A stretch of DNA of 64,000 bases from Diaporthe sp. PMI_573 (GCA_021399435.1 JAJTUP010000106.1:1-64000); one strand, 5' to 3'. Shown: positions 19,937 through 30,830, counted from the stretch's first letter. Translations and numbers: made by a program. The notes: generated from the letters alone by a model not told the origin.

Positions 19937-20345
19937 ACTCCTCCACCCTCTTGTTCTTTAATGGGTAACAATACCGGACTTGATTATTCATCGAATCGTC
20001 TACTCGGAGCATCATCGCACCGGTATACCAATAGAGCATCATACTCATCCACCCTCTTATCTTCATGATACTCAACGTCGGTCTTGATTATTCATCCCAC
20101 CATCTACTCGGGGCATCGTCACACCGATATACTAGTAGAGCATCATACTCCTCTACCCTCTTATTCTTATAACATTAATAATATCGGGCTTGATTATTCA
20201 TCCCATTACCTAGTCGGAATGCCATTACACCGGTAGACCAATACGGCATCATACTCCTCCACCCTCTTATTCATATGGCCGCTGCAGTATTGATATACCA
20301 ATAGATCAAAATATCCCTTCACCCTCTTTGGTTGTAATGGTAACA
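19918..20345. repeat. Tandem repeat, period about 105 bp, four degenerate copies
   Basis: The block ATAGAGCATCATACTC ... ACCCTCTTATTC ... CTTGATTATTCATC ... CTACTCGGRGCATC recurs with starts near 19925, 20031, 20135 and 20241, plus a partial copy near 20301. Copies are diverged, so the array is not recent. It lies between the start of the Helitron Rep (minus) and the gene at 20991 (plus), that is, in a shared upstream region. Confidence 0.75.
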
Positions 20346-20463
20346 TCGATGGGCACTTATGTGATTGATATAATACACACCACGTTATTTCATCTACCTA
20401 TCATATACTGCCCAGCTCTCATACTTGTTTTTTTCTTTCTTTTTTTCATGTATTAATATCTTA

Positions 20464-20765
20464 GTCAATTCTTTGTAATCGTGGAAGAAGCACTTCTATT
20501 CAACAGCTACGTTGATTGATCAATTCCGCTGTGCAAGTATCCACTTGGCAGGGATCAAGGTTCTTACCTCAAGATGCTTTACTGCGATCGGCGACATGTG
20601 CTGACGTTTTGGCCAATCCTTTGTACTCATGGAAAAAGCAGATCTGTTCACCATCTATCTTAATTGATCAATTCAATTGTGCAAGTATCCACAATCGGCA
20701 GGGATAGTAGCTCTTGGCTGAAAATGTGGGATGGAGATCGGCGATCCCACATCCTCTCTGCGCAA
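20464..20765. repeat. Diverged tandem duplication of about 148 bp
   Basis: Two copies: GTCAATTCTTTGTAATCGTGG... at 20464 and GCCAATCCTTTGTACTCATGG... at 20612. Both contain TTGATCAATTC, GTGCAAGTATCCAC, GGCAGGGAT and GATCGGCGA in the same order. Directly upstream of the gene at 20991. Confidence 0.75.
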
Positions 20766-20990
20766 CAAAATACAGTATCTTTACCAAGCGTTATCAATCT
20801 TCGCATTGTATATACTATACCGGTATCATTTAATCGATCATAAATATCAGATGTGTTTCTATCTTTGTTTTGTACATTTGCATGCCAATCTTGCAGGCTT
20901 ATCTTACTATTGCTCTGTCTCTCACATACAGAGTCGTAATCTTAACTGCTCTCCCATTTTTTATCGAAACATTTGCTAGTTCAATATATC

Positions 20991-22502
20991 ATGTCTTCAT
21001 CAACTTCTACCTCAACTTCCACTCTTAGCGGCCATCCCCCTCCGCGCATGCCTCATGACTCTCCGAAAAACCTTGGTAGTGATATGACCATGTTCTTTTT
21101 TGGTCAGCTGGATACCCCAACGCGGTTTCCTACATCAGATGAACAACATATAAAGAGCCTTAATGTTGAAGCTCTTGGCAGGGTTTTTCTTCCACCCCCT
21201 CCCTATATGACACTGCCTGAATATTCTGTGCTGCGCCCTGAAGGGTCCCGATCCCCTGATCCACTGCCGATCTACTTTAGTCTCAACCTCTCCGTCTATA
21301 ACCAGCAGATTGTTGAATCGGAGTGGCAGAATCAGTGGTTCCATTTCACTGGCAAAGTACACCCCTACGCACTGGAGTGGGTGCTACGGGAGCCTGATGT
21401 TTTCAGCGATGAAGATGGTGACGGCCAAGTGTACAAGGTTCCAGTTGTTCTCATACGCGACTTTGGATACCAAGCGTAAGCAGACTTATCATTTCCCCTT
21501 AGCTCGAGTTCGACTATCGCGCTTGCCACTAATGTAACTATCAGCATTGGCCCACGAACTCTTTGCAATGGTGAGGGCTTTCCACTTATCCAACCGGTTG
21601 TTTCTTTGACGGGGCAGGTTCTCGGGACAGGTCAAACCCACTTGGTCAAGGACTCTGTCCCGCTGTTGGATGATGCGCAGCTGAGATGCTGTGCATTTAT
21701 CCAGTGCTGTACCTACATCACGCCGGGTCAGCCATCAAAGAGCCCTTTCAAAGGCTTCCACCCCTTTCAAGTTTTTATTCTCTTTCCTATTCGCGCTTTG
21801 CCATTCTCTCTCCTCTGCAAGAAGATGGCAGATAGGAAAGATACACAGTTTGTTCCAGGTGTTCCCTTCAACTGCGTCGGCAAGATTGTTGGCCTGCTTG
21901 ACCATAGTCTTATGGTAGCTGCCCCTACAGTTGATGAGAAGGACTATGTTTTCATTGTCGTTCCCGACTCTTGGACCTTTCCGGACAAGAGCACGCCACC
22001 TGCACCTGCCGCTAACACATTCCCCCCCTCCAAAACCGAACCTGGCCCATCCCAAGCTGGCGGCTTCGCAGCAGCGAGGTCTATGTTCAAGTCTCCCTCC
22101 AAGAAATCTTCACAGGTGCAACAATCACGGTCACAATCATCACAATCGCCGCAGGGAGGTCCATCCCAACAACCCGTTACTCCATCTCAGAACAAAAGGC
22201 CCGCAATCTCCTCATCTCCATTGTCTCAGTCAAGTTCGAACAACCCGGCCCCCAAGAGACTCAGGGGGTCTACTGTAACTACCGCAACATCTCCAATCAT
22301 TGCAGGGTCGCCGGTCTCCCCTTTAACGTCCGTAGACTCTGATGAAAATGATAACCATGAAGAAGGTGAAGCGAAGGAAAACGAGGACTCTCGATCACCT
22401 AACATATCTGCCACACTCCGATCCTCCCTTCGTCCTAATATGAGGTCATCAACTACCGAACCAGGTGGCAGGAACAAGAGGCATCCGACAAAGACACTTT
22501 AA
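20991..22502 (+). CDS. Hypothetical two-exon protein, possible Helitron-associated OB-fold protein
   Basis: Exon 1 20991-21475 and exon 2 21545-22502, with a 69-nt GT-AG intron (GTAAGC...TATCAG), give 480 residues. The N-terminus is a Ser/Thr run (MSSSTSTSTST). Residues about 90-310 form a compact, beta-like region: WFHFTGKVHPYALEW, VPVVLIRDFGYQAIG, SLTGQVLGTGQTHLV, CVGKIVGLLDHSLMV and DYVFIVVPDSWTF. The alternation of strands and GK/GQ turns suggests OB folds such as those of RPA-type ssDNA-binding proteins. The last 150 residues are Ser/Pro/Gln-rich and then acidic (DSDENDNHEEGEAKENED). It is divergent from the Helitron Rep and shares its upstream repeats, so it may be an accessory gene of the element. 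No family is recognised with certainty. Confidence 0.7.
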
Positions 22503-23350
22503 CTAGCAGAGTATAGTGATAGTGTGTGGTATTTTGGGGTTGTTGTATTGGGTTTGGAAAACTTATAGATTGATATGTGGGAGAAATAAGCGTGCGGTTT
22601 CAACACCAGTGCGAGTGATAAAAGTCCAATGGTCTCAACACCAGCACATCTTGGCATGGCAGCTTCTGATTGATCTCTGCTAGTCTCAGTCCCCTGATCC
22701 TTGTCTCAATTATTGACCCTCGTTCCGCATTAAGCTCTTCAAATCGTGCCACTCAAAATGGTGCCTTCTCCTCAAAGCCTGGTGCATACGTTTTATTGGC
22801 TACGCAAAATAAAGGTAACACACACACACGCCCTATTGGCCAAGTCTCACCATCCACCCACCCAGAGCCGACCACTTAAAGCAATCCACAAGCTTTGTAC
22901 CGAAAGGCTACTCAGCGCAAGGGAGCCGCCAACTTGCCCACTACGCCCAGCTTCCAACTTCCAACTTCCAACGTCCCCCGGCGGACGTGCGCCTTCCCCT
23001 GTCCTTTGAGGAAGCCGCCCGAGGAAAAAAAAAAGTTATGCTGATACCCTGGTCGGTTTGGTTGGTTGTGAGCAAACCTCCAATTTGATTGGTTGAAACC
23101 TTAAATCTTGCGTGCTGATTGGTAGATCAAAGCTTCAAATGTATTGGCTGCATCCCCTTTCCGCCCCCCTTTTAATCCTTACCGCTGCACCTCCATCCTA
23201 TTGGCTGGCGTCCTGTCGCCGCGCTCGCGAAACCTAAAGCGTGCTATCCCCAGGGCTGTTGTTTCTCCCCAGCCCCCCTTCCTTCGTCTTCTTGGTGTTT
23301 TCCTGTATGTTGCTGTCGCCACTTTTTTTTATATTTTATATATCCCCACA
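22503..23350. promoter_or_regulatory. Intergenic region with a cluster of ATTGG (inverted CCAAT) boxes
   Basis: No gene seen. ATTGG occurs repeatedly, at about 22790, 22849, 23088-23092, 23118-23122, 23143-23147 and 23200-23204; the last four fall within 120 bp upstream of the gene at 23351. Pentamers of this kind are bound by the fungal CCAAT complex (HAP/NF-Y). An A-run follows at about 23025-23033. Function is inferred from motif density only. Confidence 0.45.
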
Positions 23351-23842
23351 ATGCCCGCGCCGCCCGCCTCCCCAGCGGCCTCTGAGCCACCAGTGCTATG
23401 TGATGGTATCGTTCCTTCCTTGTGCCTGCTTGGTAGTGCTTTTCTGATCTTCTTTGTCGCAGTTGGCCGTGACCTGCTCGATCGCCTGCATGTCTCCGCG
23501 GCCATGCGAAGCAACAGGGCCGTGTCCATCCTGTCGCGGTCTCCCGTCAGGAGGGAGCTTGCTCAGCGGAATTCTGGTAGGCGGCTGCCGCCTTTGATTT
23601 ACACCCATCGTGTCGTCGCCGTTCTCGTGCAGGCCACGGGTTTCGAGCGCCAGCCCCCGTGTAATCGCTGCATGCGTGAGAATGGCCCGTGGAACCAGTG
23701 TGTGGTGGCCCAGACCACCGAGCCGTTGCAGACTACGAAGGGGGCGTGTGCCAACTGCTGCTGGAACAACCAGTGCTCTCTCTGTAGCTTTCGTACGCGC
23801 GTCCGCTCCCAGTTGACGGGTTCCTTCTTGCTGACCTGCTAG
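23351..23842 (+). CDS. DUF3716-like cysteine-rich fungal protein
   Basis: ATG at 23351 after a TATATATCC-rich leader. A probable 57-nt intron 23406-23462 (GTATCG...GTCGCAG) gives exons 23351-23405 and 23463-23842, 144 residues; without splicing the frame also stays open. The C-terminal half has PPCNRCMRENGPWNQCVV and GACANCCWNNQCSLCS, matching the C-x2-C...GP-x3-C-V-V and GACANC...CS layout of DUF3716, a fungal family of unknown function often found in many copies per genome. No signal peptide in the spliced form. CCAAT-type boxes lie just upstream. Family call is moderately sure; function unknown. Confidence 0.65.
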   Translation: MPAPPASPAASEPPVLCDGIVPSLCLLGSAFLIFFVAVGRDLLDRLHVSAAMRSNRAVSILSRSPVRRELAQRNSGRRLPPLIYTHRVVAVLVQATGFERQPPCNRCMRENGPWNQCVVAQTTEPLQTTKGACANCCWNNQCSLCSFRTRVRSQLTGSFLLTC

Positions 23843-24432
23843 ATGCCGCCCACCAGTGGTCCTAGTGGGCATGTGATTTTGGCGGGATGAAAAATCGAGC
23901 CGGACGAGACCCAGATTACGGTTTCCATTACAGTACATTTCCTTAATTATAACTATAGCTTTTCTCACACTCGATTTCCTTTGAATCTGCATCGCTGTCC
24001 AGTTGTACATGCAAATCGCGTGATCTTTCATATAAGTTAGGTTTTTTTCGGTCGTGTACATCTATATTATGCAACATACATGTAAGACCGCGCAACGTCC
24101 GGGCTTGTCATTCAGATATATACACAAAAGCTGCATTGGGCTATTTTGAGCAATACTGCCTGGCCTTCTATTCCGCAGAACGCCACACCGCCCGGAAACT
24201 ATGGGATTCCTTGCATTGTTCTTACCCCTCTCTCTCGGTGCGCCGACACCTTGAGTGATTGGTTAGCCTGGTGACTTGCAAGAGCCGAATCAGAAAGCGA
24301 ATTCGTGGACTTCGCCTTAAATATGGCCACCCTATCCGCAAATTCTCTTTGGACACGTTTTGTCGTTCCCGAGGATGTAAGCCAAGTCAGACACTTCCCT
24401 ACTATTACATCTGCGGAGCTAACAGAGCATAG
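23843..24432. other. No gene recognised
   Basis: Short AT-rich stretch around 23930-24130 with no supported ORF. The open frame on minus (24199-24564) overlaps the F-box remnant and has no recognised motif. Confidence 0.4.
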
Positions 24433-24747
24433 TTGTTGAGTACACCACCGAGTCTCTCCGGCCCTCTCTTCCACCTTCCACCCGAACTCCTCCTCGAGAT
24501 ATTCTCTCTCGCCGACTCCGAGGACCAGCTGTGCCTCGCCCTTGCTTGCAGACGCCTTCTCCAAATCTCTACGTCAATATTCTTGCAGATACCTTCTACA
24601 GCAAAACACAGATCCCTACCCTTCCGCCACAGGATAAACGGGCTGTTAAGGCGTCTAAAGCCTCTAGACGCTCAAGGACGGCCCAAAAGGACATCAGCTC
24701 CTTGTTGTGACTTCAGTTTGGGCTTCCAATTGCTGGTATTTTCGTGA
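24433..24747 (+). pseudogene. F-box protein fragment
   Basis: An F-box lies near the start: LPPELLLEIFSLADSEDQLC followed by LALACRRLLQIS, then RHRINGLLRRLKPLDAQG, a segment typical of a fungal F-box family that normally continues into a CCDC-type motif (here CCDFSLGF). No ATG precedes the F-box in frame (only TTG), and the frame ends shortly after, just left of a LINE fragment. F-box proteins link substrates to SCF ubiquitin ligases; this one is a truncated relic. Confidence 0.65.
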
Positions 24748-24859
24748 GGACATAGTCAACTCGAGGTCTTTTGGTCACAGCTCTTTTGAATCTTCCTGAA
24801 CAATAGTCATTGTGCGGGGCTTAAGTGTTTCCGACGAGCGTAACGGGCCATCAGACCTC

Positions 24860-26674
24860 TCAACTCTTGAGATCGCGTAGGTGTTGCAAACCAAGGTCTG
24901 AGAGTCGAGAAAATGACTCAGCTGTGCCCAATTGACCGTTTAATGCGTTCAATCTTGCCATACCCGTCCTGAGCTGCGCGAGTATACTAGCTTCTTTCCA
25001 GGAGAGCCTGTCATACAGACGTCGCGTGTGTTTGCCTGGTAACGCTGTGTCGACTTTCTTGGAATGCTTGCCAACCTTATCTGGCAGACTTCTGGTGGTG
25101 CCTCGCTTGGCGCGTGCCACGTTGAGCGTCGTCGATCTTACTCTGGGGAGTTGTGTCTGTGGCTCTGTGCCCTGTCGCGTGGCTTCCTTGGCTTTTTGTT
25201 TGGCGCGTATCCAGAGCTCGTCATCTTCACCCGACGGTAGCCATACTACCGTGATCACGTTGTTTTCTCTTCTGAGCTTTCTGATGGATTTGTAAATGCT
25301 GCAGACATGTTCCTGTCCAGACTGTTGTCGTGGGTTCCTGAGCGTGAGCACTGCTGCTTTGTTTCTCGTCAGAAGCGTGATACTGCGGTATCTGCGCTGC
25401 GGTAGTCGTTCAAGGGCGTATGCCATTGCTGCTAGTTCGCCGACGTATGGGTTCTGTTCTGTCCTTGGGCCTAGAGTGGAGGAGAAACTCTCAACAGTGG
25501 GGACATCTCCGACGTGTTTGCGTGTCTCGATTGCTCCGCCCAATCCAACCACGCCATTCCGTGCCGAACTGCTTACGGCGATATGTGCTGCCCGGCGTGG
25601 GTTTGGCGGCTTTGGTGCTGCCTTGTCGGTAACCGCTTGCAACCTCTTCTCCCACGGCGGCAGAGTGAACGGATTGATAGTTTCCATCTCCTCCATCTCT
25701 ATCTCTTTGAGTGCGTCTGCCACCTGATATAGTGGCGAGCGGTGTTGCTTTCTGAATTTTCTCATTCGAGACGTGTTCCTGCGAAGTGGATTGGTCTCGG
25801 GCAGGGTGTGGATGTCTGTCCACAGCTTGATTGCCCGTCTCCAGAAGCGGTCTCGTGCGGGGGCGATGTGAGCCTCCGCCTCGGCGACGCTCGTTGCCAC
25901 CGAGAGAAACGTTCCCACGATTGCTTGCGCCCCTACTCTTTGGACCCTGTTGATGGGTCCCATGAGCCTATCCTTGAAATTGTGCATCCAGACGTTGGAG
26001 GCGTAGTCTACCACCGGGGCAACTGTCGATGTGAACAGCTGTCGCGCCGTTGCTGGGGACAGTCCTCTGAGCCGCCTGAGCTCCATTGCTGCTTCCAGGC
26101 CCTTAGAGGCTGCCCTCGCGATGTGTTCCTTGTACTTGAGCTTGGTGTCCATGATCATGCCGAGGATCTTAACGTGCTCTTTAGGTTGTACAACTTGTCC
26201 CTTGATGGTAAATGGCTGAGAGTCCGTCTTGTACGACTTGCGGGTGAAGTGTATGATTGCTGTCTTCTCCGCCTCGAACGTCGCACCACTTCTTCTCTCC
26301 CAGTCCAGGGCGTCTTCGATAATGGATTCGATGCCTTCCCGGTTGCTTTGTGCCGTGGCTCCTGCGACCCACGCCGTGAAGTCATCAATGAATGCTATCG
26401 CTCCCCTATTACTGTCGATTCGCCGCTGTACCAAGTCGGCATTGAAGAAGAGGAACAGAATCGGGGACAGGGGAGAGCCCTGAGGCAGACCAGCCTGTGG
26501 TAAGCTTTGGACCTCGGAGGATTGTCCGTTGACTTGGATCGTTGCCGTGCGTTCCGAGCAGAATGCCTCTATCCACCGAAGCAGCTTTTCTGGCATGCCT
26601 CGCGCCTTCATTCTCTGGAGCAGTCTTTCCTTGCAGACTCCGTTGTAGGCCCCTATCTTCTTTTCCCGTTTCAA
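24860..26674 (-). pseudogene. 5'-truncated LINE (Tad1/I-type) reverse transcriptase-RNase H
   Basis: 604 open codons. The frame starts inside the reverse transcriptase at GAYNGVCKERLLQRMKARGM and continues with LPQGSPLSPILFLFF, the catalytic block AFIDDFTAWV (Phe-Ile-Asp-Asp for Tyr-x-Asp-Asp), and KTAIIHFTRK with the thumb region. A C-terminal RNase H-like region follows (SSSARNGVVGLGGAI, NPYVGELAAMAYALERL, ITLLTRNKAAVLTLRNP, VVWLPSG). The endonuclease, Gag-like ORF1 and the first third of the RT are missing, and the usual C-terminal cysteine motif after AQLRTGMARLN is not present. This is the normal outcome of incomplete target-primed reverse transcription, so the copy is dead although long. 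Confidence 0.87.
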
Positions 26675-27363
26675 TGAGAGTTCCTCTTGCTTTTTTTCAT
26701 GTCCCTGATTTTATCAGTTGATCCATTGTGGATTCAAATGGATTGATTGCGAGGCTTGCTGACCGAAGACCGAAGGGGCCTACCCCTCCGTCCAAAAGCC
26801 GTCCAAGTAGTGATGCCAGCCCCTCACTCGATGCACCACCCAATTCCCTTCCACCTCCACCGCCATCGCCCCTACACCTCAAAAGGTCGGTGTAAAGCGA
26901 GTTATCAAAATCGCGTTGTTGATGCTGCGATGTGGGGGCGAGCGACGATATGAGGTCAGACGTCTCAGGTATCGCAACAGCGGAGACACCCATTCGCACG
27001 GCAGCGCAGACTGCTAATAAAAGAGGGATCTTCCACACCACCACCGGAAATCACCATCATCCGAAAGAAGGCATCGAAGACACGAAAGAATACTTTCTAC
27101 GCCCATGTGAACCCGCTGATCCAATGGAAGCGACCGCGAACGGACGCAAGCTAGTTCTTCACCTCTTAAAATTAACTTCTTTTGGGCGACCAGACAGCAT
27201 TGGCTTGTACTGTGAAGGATTCAGGAAGGTTAGTCATGGGGACCCGCCTGCGTGGAAAGCATAAATAGCAAGTAAGGTCTTCTTCTGGTTCCAGATCACT
27301 CAACAGATCAATTTCATTTTTCTTATCTCAGCTGCTTGAATCCCTTCTTCTAAATCGCCCAAG
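26675..27363. other. No supported gene; possible upstream region of the 27364 ORF
   Basis: A minus-strand frame at 26697-27044 looks like a signal peptide (WKIPLLLAVCAAV) but starts only at GTG codons directly after a stop. On plus, a CATAAATAGC element at about 27261 and a CT-rich leader precede the ORF at 27364. Confidence 0.35.
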
Positions 27364-27591
27364 ATGCCTAGAGGCGCCTATGATGTATCTGCTACCAACA
27401 ACCCCCGCCCAAGGCCCAATCCAGAGAGAACGGGCTTCATGGAGGGAAAGCATGCCCAGTCGTTCCAATCTGTCGCTCCCGCTACCAACGACCGTCTTAC
27501 CGCCTTGAGCTGCACCTCTTCCCAGAATTTTTGGAAAACACACCATTGCTATGGCCCGCTTCTCCGCCTATTTCCCCAAGACACCGATTAA
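27364..27591 (+). CDS. Small hypothetical protein
   Basis: 75-codon ORF starting MPRGAYDVSATNNPRPRPNP, with CCAAGATGCC around the start and a CT-rich leader. A TATA-like element (CATAAATA) lies about 100 bp upstream. No domain or membrane segment. Its leader architecture supports transcription, but no homologue is recognised. Confidence 0.4.
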   Translation: MPRGAYDVSATNNPRPRPNPERTGFMEGKHAQSFQSVAPATNDRLTALSCTSSQNFWKTHHCYGPLLRLFPQDTD

Positions 27592-27807
27592 AGTATAAAA
27601 TACTCAAGCACCAATAATCATCCTAGCGAATCATTATCTGAATCGACAGTGGTTTGTCAACAGTAAACAGTCCCGCCTCATTCTCCCCAGCGGCATCCAC
27701 ATCGTCAAATGGAAAGGCTTATGCCCCGCCCGTACCGTCAGGAAGGAGATTGCTGTGTAGGATTCGAGGGAACTGATGGGGAATATCTGCTGCGAAACAG
27801 GGTTCGG

Positions 27808-27966
27808 CATCGATCGTATCGATCAAACAGGCCATGCTGTTTGATCGATCGATGCAAGATCAGGTATTGTTCGATAGGTTGTCGATCAAACAAGTGCGAG
27901 AAATGATCGATATCAATCAAACAGATTGCTAACGTCATCGATCGATGTTTGATCGATTATCGAACT
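27808..27966. repeat. Cluster of inverted GATCGATCAAACAG motifs
   Basis: The core TCGATCAAACA and its complement TGTTTGATCGA recur at least five times. One pair forms a perfect 11-bp stem, CGATCAAACAG-GCCATG-CTGTTTGATCG, near 27825-27852. Others sit near 27881 (GTCGATCAAACAAG), 27913 (ATCAATCAAACAG) and 27943 (CGATGTTTGATCGATTATCG). Spacing is irregular, so it is not a simple tandem array. Confidence 0.7.
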
Positions 27967-28722
27967 GCAAAATCCGCCTCATATTGAGTCCTCTGATGCT
28001 ACAATTTGAACCACCTGCCTCCAATTTACCTCTTCTAGACCAAGAAATGGTATGGCAGGAGTGTAGATGCCAGCCTTGCTCCAACACCGAAGGCATTGTG
28101 CCCTGGCGACAGATGACCGTTTCAAACCACTCCGCAAACTTTGTTGTTGGTTGATAGCACGATACTGCTAGATCTGAAACCAAGCCTTTCGGCATAAGCG
28201 TACGGCGAGACTGAGTGCTATTGCAACACTGGCAGTCTTTTCTTGTGATGCCGTACGCCAGCATGATGGGCGACGAACAGGTTGAACTGTTCGTACAAGT
28301 GGTCCTCCCTTCCATGAGCCTTGACTTTTGAGTAGGCAGGTTGAGCTGCCTTTCTCCGTGCTTTTTGTCGTGCAAAGTGGGTTCCTCACGTACGGTGGGA
28401 AAACCCTTTCTTCCAACGCCGCTTGCCTTTCAACCAGCCCTTCGGTTGCCTCACTCTTGCACGATGACCATCTGAATAAGGAAAGAACATAGGAAATGCC
28501 TTCAACCCAGTGAGTCACCCGTACGGTTCTGTTGTGTGCACAGGCCAGCTGTGCCCATCTCAAAACCCGTCGGCGACTTGCCTTCTTTCGCACCCTCTCT
28601 TTCTTCCCTCTTCAACGTACGACACCCACACATACACACACACACACCTTCTCGTGTGTATCGTCGTACGTTTCAACATCTCAAAAACTTCTTTTTCTAC
28701 TTACCACTATCCTCATTGCACG
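27967..28722. other. No gene recognised; leader and promoter of the 28818 gene at the right end
   Basis: A 141-codon minus frame (28168-28593) has no recognised domain. TCACGTACGGT near 28386 and TCACCCGTACGGT near 28512 are similar short motifs. From about 28590 the sequence becomes a CT-rich leader with an (AC)n run at 28632-28650 and matched CGTACGAC/GTCGTACG elements at about 28616 and 28663. Confidence 0.4.
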
Positions 28723-28817
28723 ATGGCTGCCGTCCCAAACCTTTTCGGCCTTACCGTCGACCAGTTCAATGGGGTCAACTGGTTGAACATCCCGACCTCC
28801 TCTCGCGCGCTTCGTGA

Positions 28818-29760
28818 ATGGCGCTTCAGCCTCAGACGACTGCCGGATGGCAACAACAAATGACTGCACTGAAGAGGCAAATCCTCGAACTGAAGGACAT
28901 CGAGACTGCCGGTCAGCCCACTTCGCACATTGATTCCGCGCAGATCAGTACGACAGTCGATGCCATGGACATTGACACTAAAGAGCCCACTCAAGCCGTG
29001 CCTTCGTATCGTACAGGTTTTCTCGAGACATCGCAATCATCCCTCAGTCGAAATCGCCTCTCTACCCAAAGCGTAATAAGGTGCGAAAGCCGCTTGTCTG
29101 CTGTCGTAAGACCAGATGCGATGACTTTCTTTGCAAACAACTACGAGGAGGGCTTGAAAGAATGGCTATCATTGCTCCAAGTGACTACGTTCCCGCGCAC
29201 GATCGCTAGCTCCGACCCCCGCTTCTTAGTAGCTTTTACGGCGCTAGAGAGTGCGACTGCAGGCAGCCAGGTGTCCCACACGCTCGCAAGATTTGCGCAT
29301 TTTCGCCTAATTCAACTCTTTAAGTTTCTGAAGATTGTTATAAAGTCTGAAAGGGAAAAGGGACAGGTTTGCGGAGAGCGTGGCCGTCGCAACGCGAGTT
29401 ACGCTCTTGATGTCTATCAGCGCGCTCAGGAGCACCCTCTTACAGTGACGAAGAGGGAGCTGATAGACCGTATGCGCTTCAGCAGACGATGGACGACATT
29501 GGCAGGACCTTCGCCCTTCTTCCTCATGATTTACTCGTGCACCGCTCAAGCAGTTGTGTAGGTCAATCCACTGGCCTGACGTTAGTTAATGCTAACAACC
29601 GCAAAGAAACGATTTCAGAAGAATAAAAGAGGAAGAACTATCCACCTTGGCGGCCAGCGTGCGCCAAAGTCTTCCTGCGCGGCTCTATGATGCCTGCCTT
29701 CATCTCACCGACGAAGCAGAATCAATCATACGATCAGGCTGCGCATCCGGGACGAACTAA
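28818..29760 (+). CDS. Hypothetical two-exon protein
   Basis: Exons 28818-29557 and 29607-29760, with a 49-nt intron (GTAGGTC...branch GCTAAC...GCAAAG), give 297 residues. Contents: a Gln-rich start with a short helix (QQQMTALKRQILELKD), a low-complexity acidic stretch (DAMDIDTKEPTQ), then a helical region (FFANNYEEGLKEWLSLLQ, LARFAHFRLIQLFKFLKIV) and KEEELSTLAASVRQSLPARL in exon 2. Another frame upstream, from an ATG at 28723 (MAAVPNLFGLTVDQF...), sits directly after the leader and may be the original N-terminus separated by a frameshift near 28840. No family recognised. The consistent splice junction and frame argue for a real gene. Confidence 0.6.
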
Positions 29761-29879
29761 ACGCCGACAATTGCGGTGCAGCCGACACAGACTTTGCGGA
29801 GGAATCGGTAAGGGTGGTGTATGCAAGAAGGTGAAATAGACACGGACAGCCCGTTGACGGAAGAATCTTATTGAATAAC

Positions 29880-30563
29880 GCACATTAAATAGCTGAGCAA
29901 ATGAGGGGACATTGAATGTGACGCTGAAAGTACTGAAACGGCACACTGGAATGGAGGAGCACTGAAAATGCCACGTTGAAATGGGACACCGAAATGGGAC
30001 ACTAAAACGAGACACTAAGATTGGACACTAAGATTGGACACTGAAATAGGACACTGAAATGGGACACTAAACTAAGATTGGAACTGAAATAGGACAGTGA
30101 AATAGGACAGTGAAATAGGACAGTGAAATAGGACACTGAAATAGGACACTGAAATGGGACACTAAAACGAGACACTAAGATTGGACACTGAAATAGGACA
30201 CTGGACAATGAAATAGGACAATGAAATAGGACACTGAAATAGGACAGTGAAATAGGACACTGAAATGGGACACTAAAACGATACACTGGACACTTAAATA
30301 GGACACTGAAATAGGACACTGAAATAGGACACTGAAATAGGACAGTGAAATAGGACACTGAAATAGGACAGTGAAATAGGACAGTGAAATAGGACAGTGA
30401 AATAGGACAGTGAAATAGGACACTGAAATGGGACACTAAAACGAGACACTGGACAATGAAATAGGACAATGAAATAGGACAGTGAAATAGGACACTGAAA
30501 TGGGACACTAAAACGAGACACTGGACAATGAAATAGGACAATGAAATAGGACACTGGACAATG
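29880..30563. repeat. 13-bp minisatellite
   Basis: Dozens of copies of GGACACTGAAATA and variants (GGACAGTGAAATA, GGACACTAAAACG, GGACACTAAGATT). The first copies, up to about 30000, are more degenerate. The period of 13, not a multiple of three, makes minus-strand translations a cyclic mix of three peptides, so the long open frames here are not coding evidence. Confidence 0.9.
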
Positions 30564-30830
30564 AAACCAAACATACAGCCACCAAACATACAGCCACCAA
30601 ACATACAGCCACCAAACATACAGCCACCAAACATACAGCCACCAAACATACAGCCACCAAACATACAGCCACGGAATATACAACCACTGAACATACTGTC
30701 ACCAAATCTATAGTCACCAAATCTATAGCCACCAAACGTACAGCCACGGAATATACAGCCACTTAGCCACCAAACATACAGCCATCAAAGCTATAGCCAC
30801 CAAACATGGAACCACCAAACATACAGCTCT
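30564..30830. repeat. 15-bp minisatellite, CCACCAAACATACAG type
   Basis: About 16 units of CCACCAAACATACAG with variants (CCACGGAATATACAG, TCACCAAATCTATAG, CCACCAAACATGGAA). The complement CTGTATGTTTGGTGG differs at two positions from the CAGTTTGTTTGGTGG unit of the array at 31135-32735, so the two arrays are related and inverted. Confidence 0.88.

Larger units (their letters stand above)
15140..19940 (-). mobile_element. Decayed autonomous Helitron (Rep-helicase region)
   Basis: The minus strand carries in order an N-terminal Helitron segment (19936 down), Helitron_like_N, the Rep HUH-type motif, the Tyr region and a Pif1-type helicase, all in a broken frame. Its 3' part was cut by Copia copy 2 and the terminal piece now lies at 9143-9304. 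Helitrons transpose by rolling circle using Rep nicking and helicase unwinding. The 5' TC and 3' CTRR ends were not located, so the limits given are those of coding similarity only. The tandem repeats at 19918-20760 and the gene at 20991 may also belong to it. Confidence 0.85.

Noticed and set aside
26697..27044. Minus-strand ORF with a signal-peptide-like start (WKIPLLLAVCAAV)
   Set aside because: No ATG: the frame opens at GTG codons after an in-frame TGA, and the rest is Gly-rich low complexity. No acceptor that would supply a better start was found.
28168..28593. 141-codon minus ORF with two CGTACGGT motifs resembling group II intron domain V
   Set aside because: The motif alone is short and the matching 5' strand of domain V is not present; no reverse transcriptase or intron boundaries are seen.
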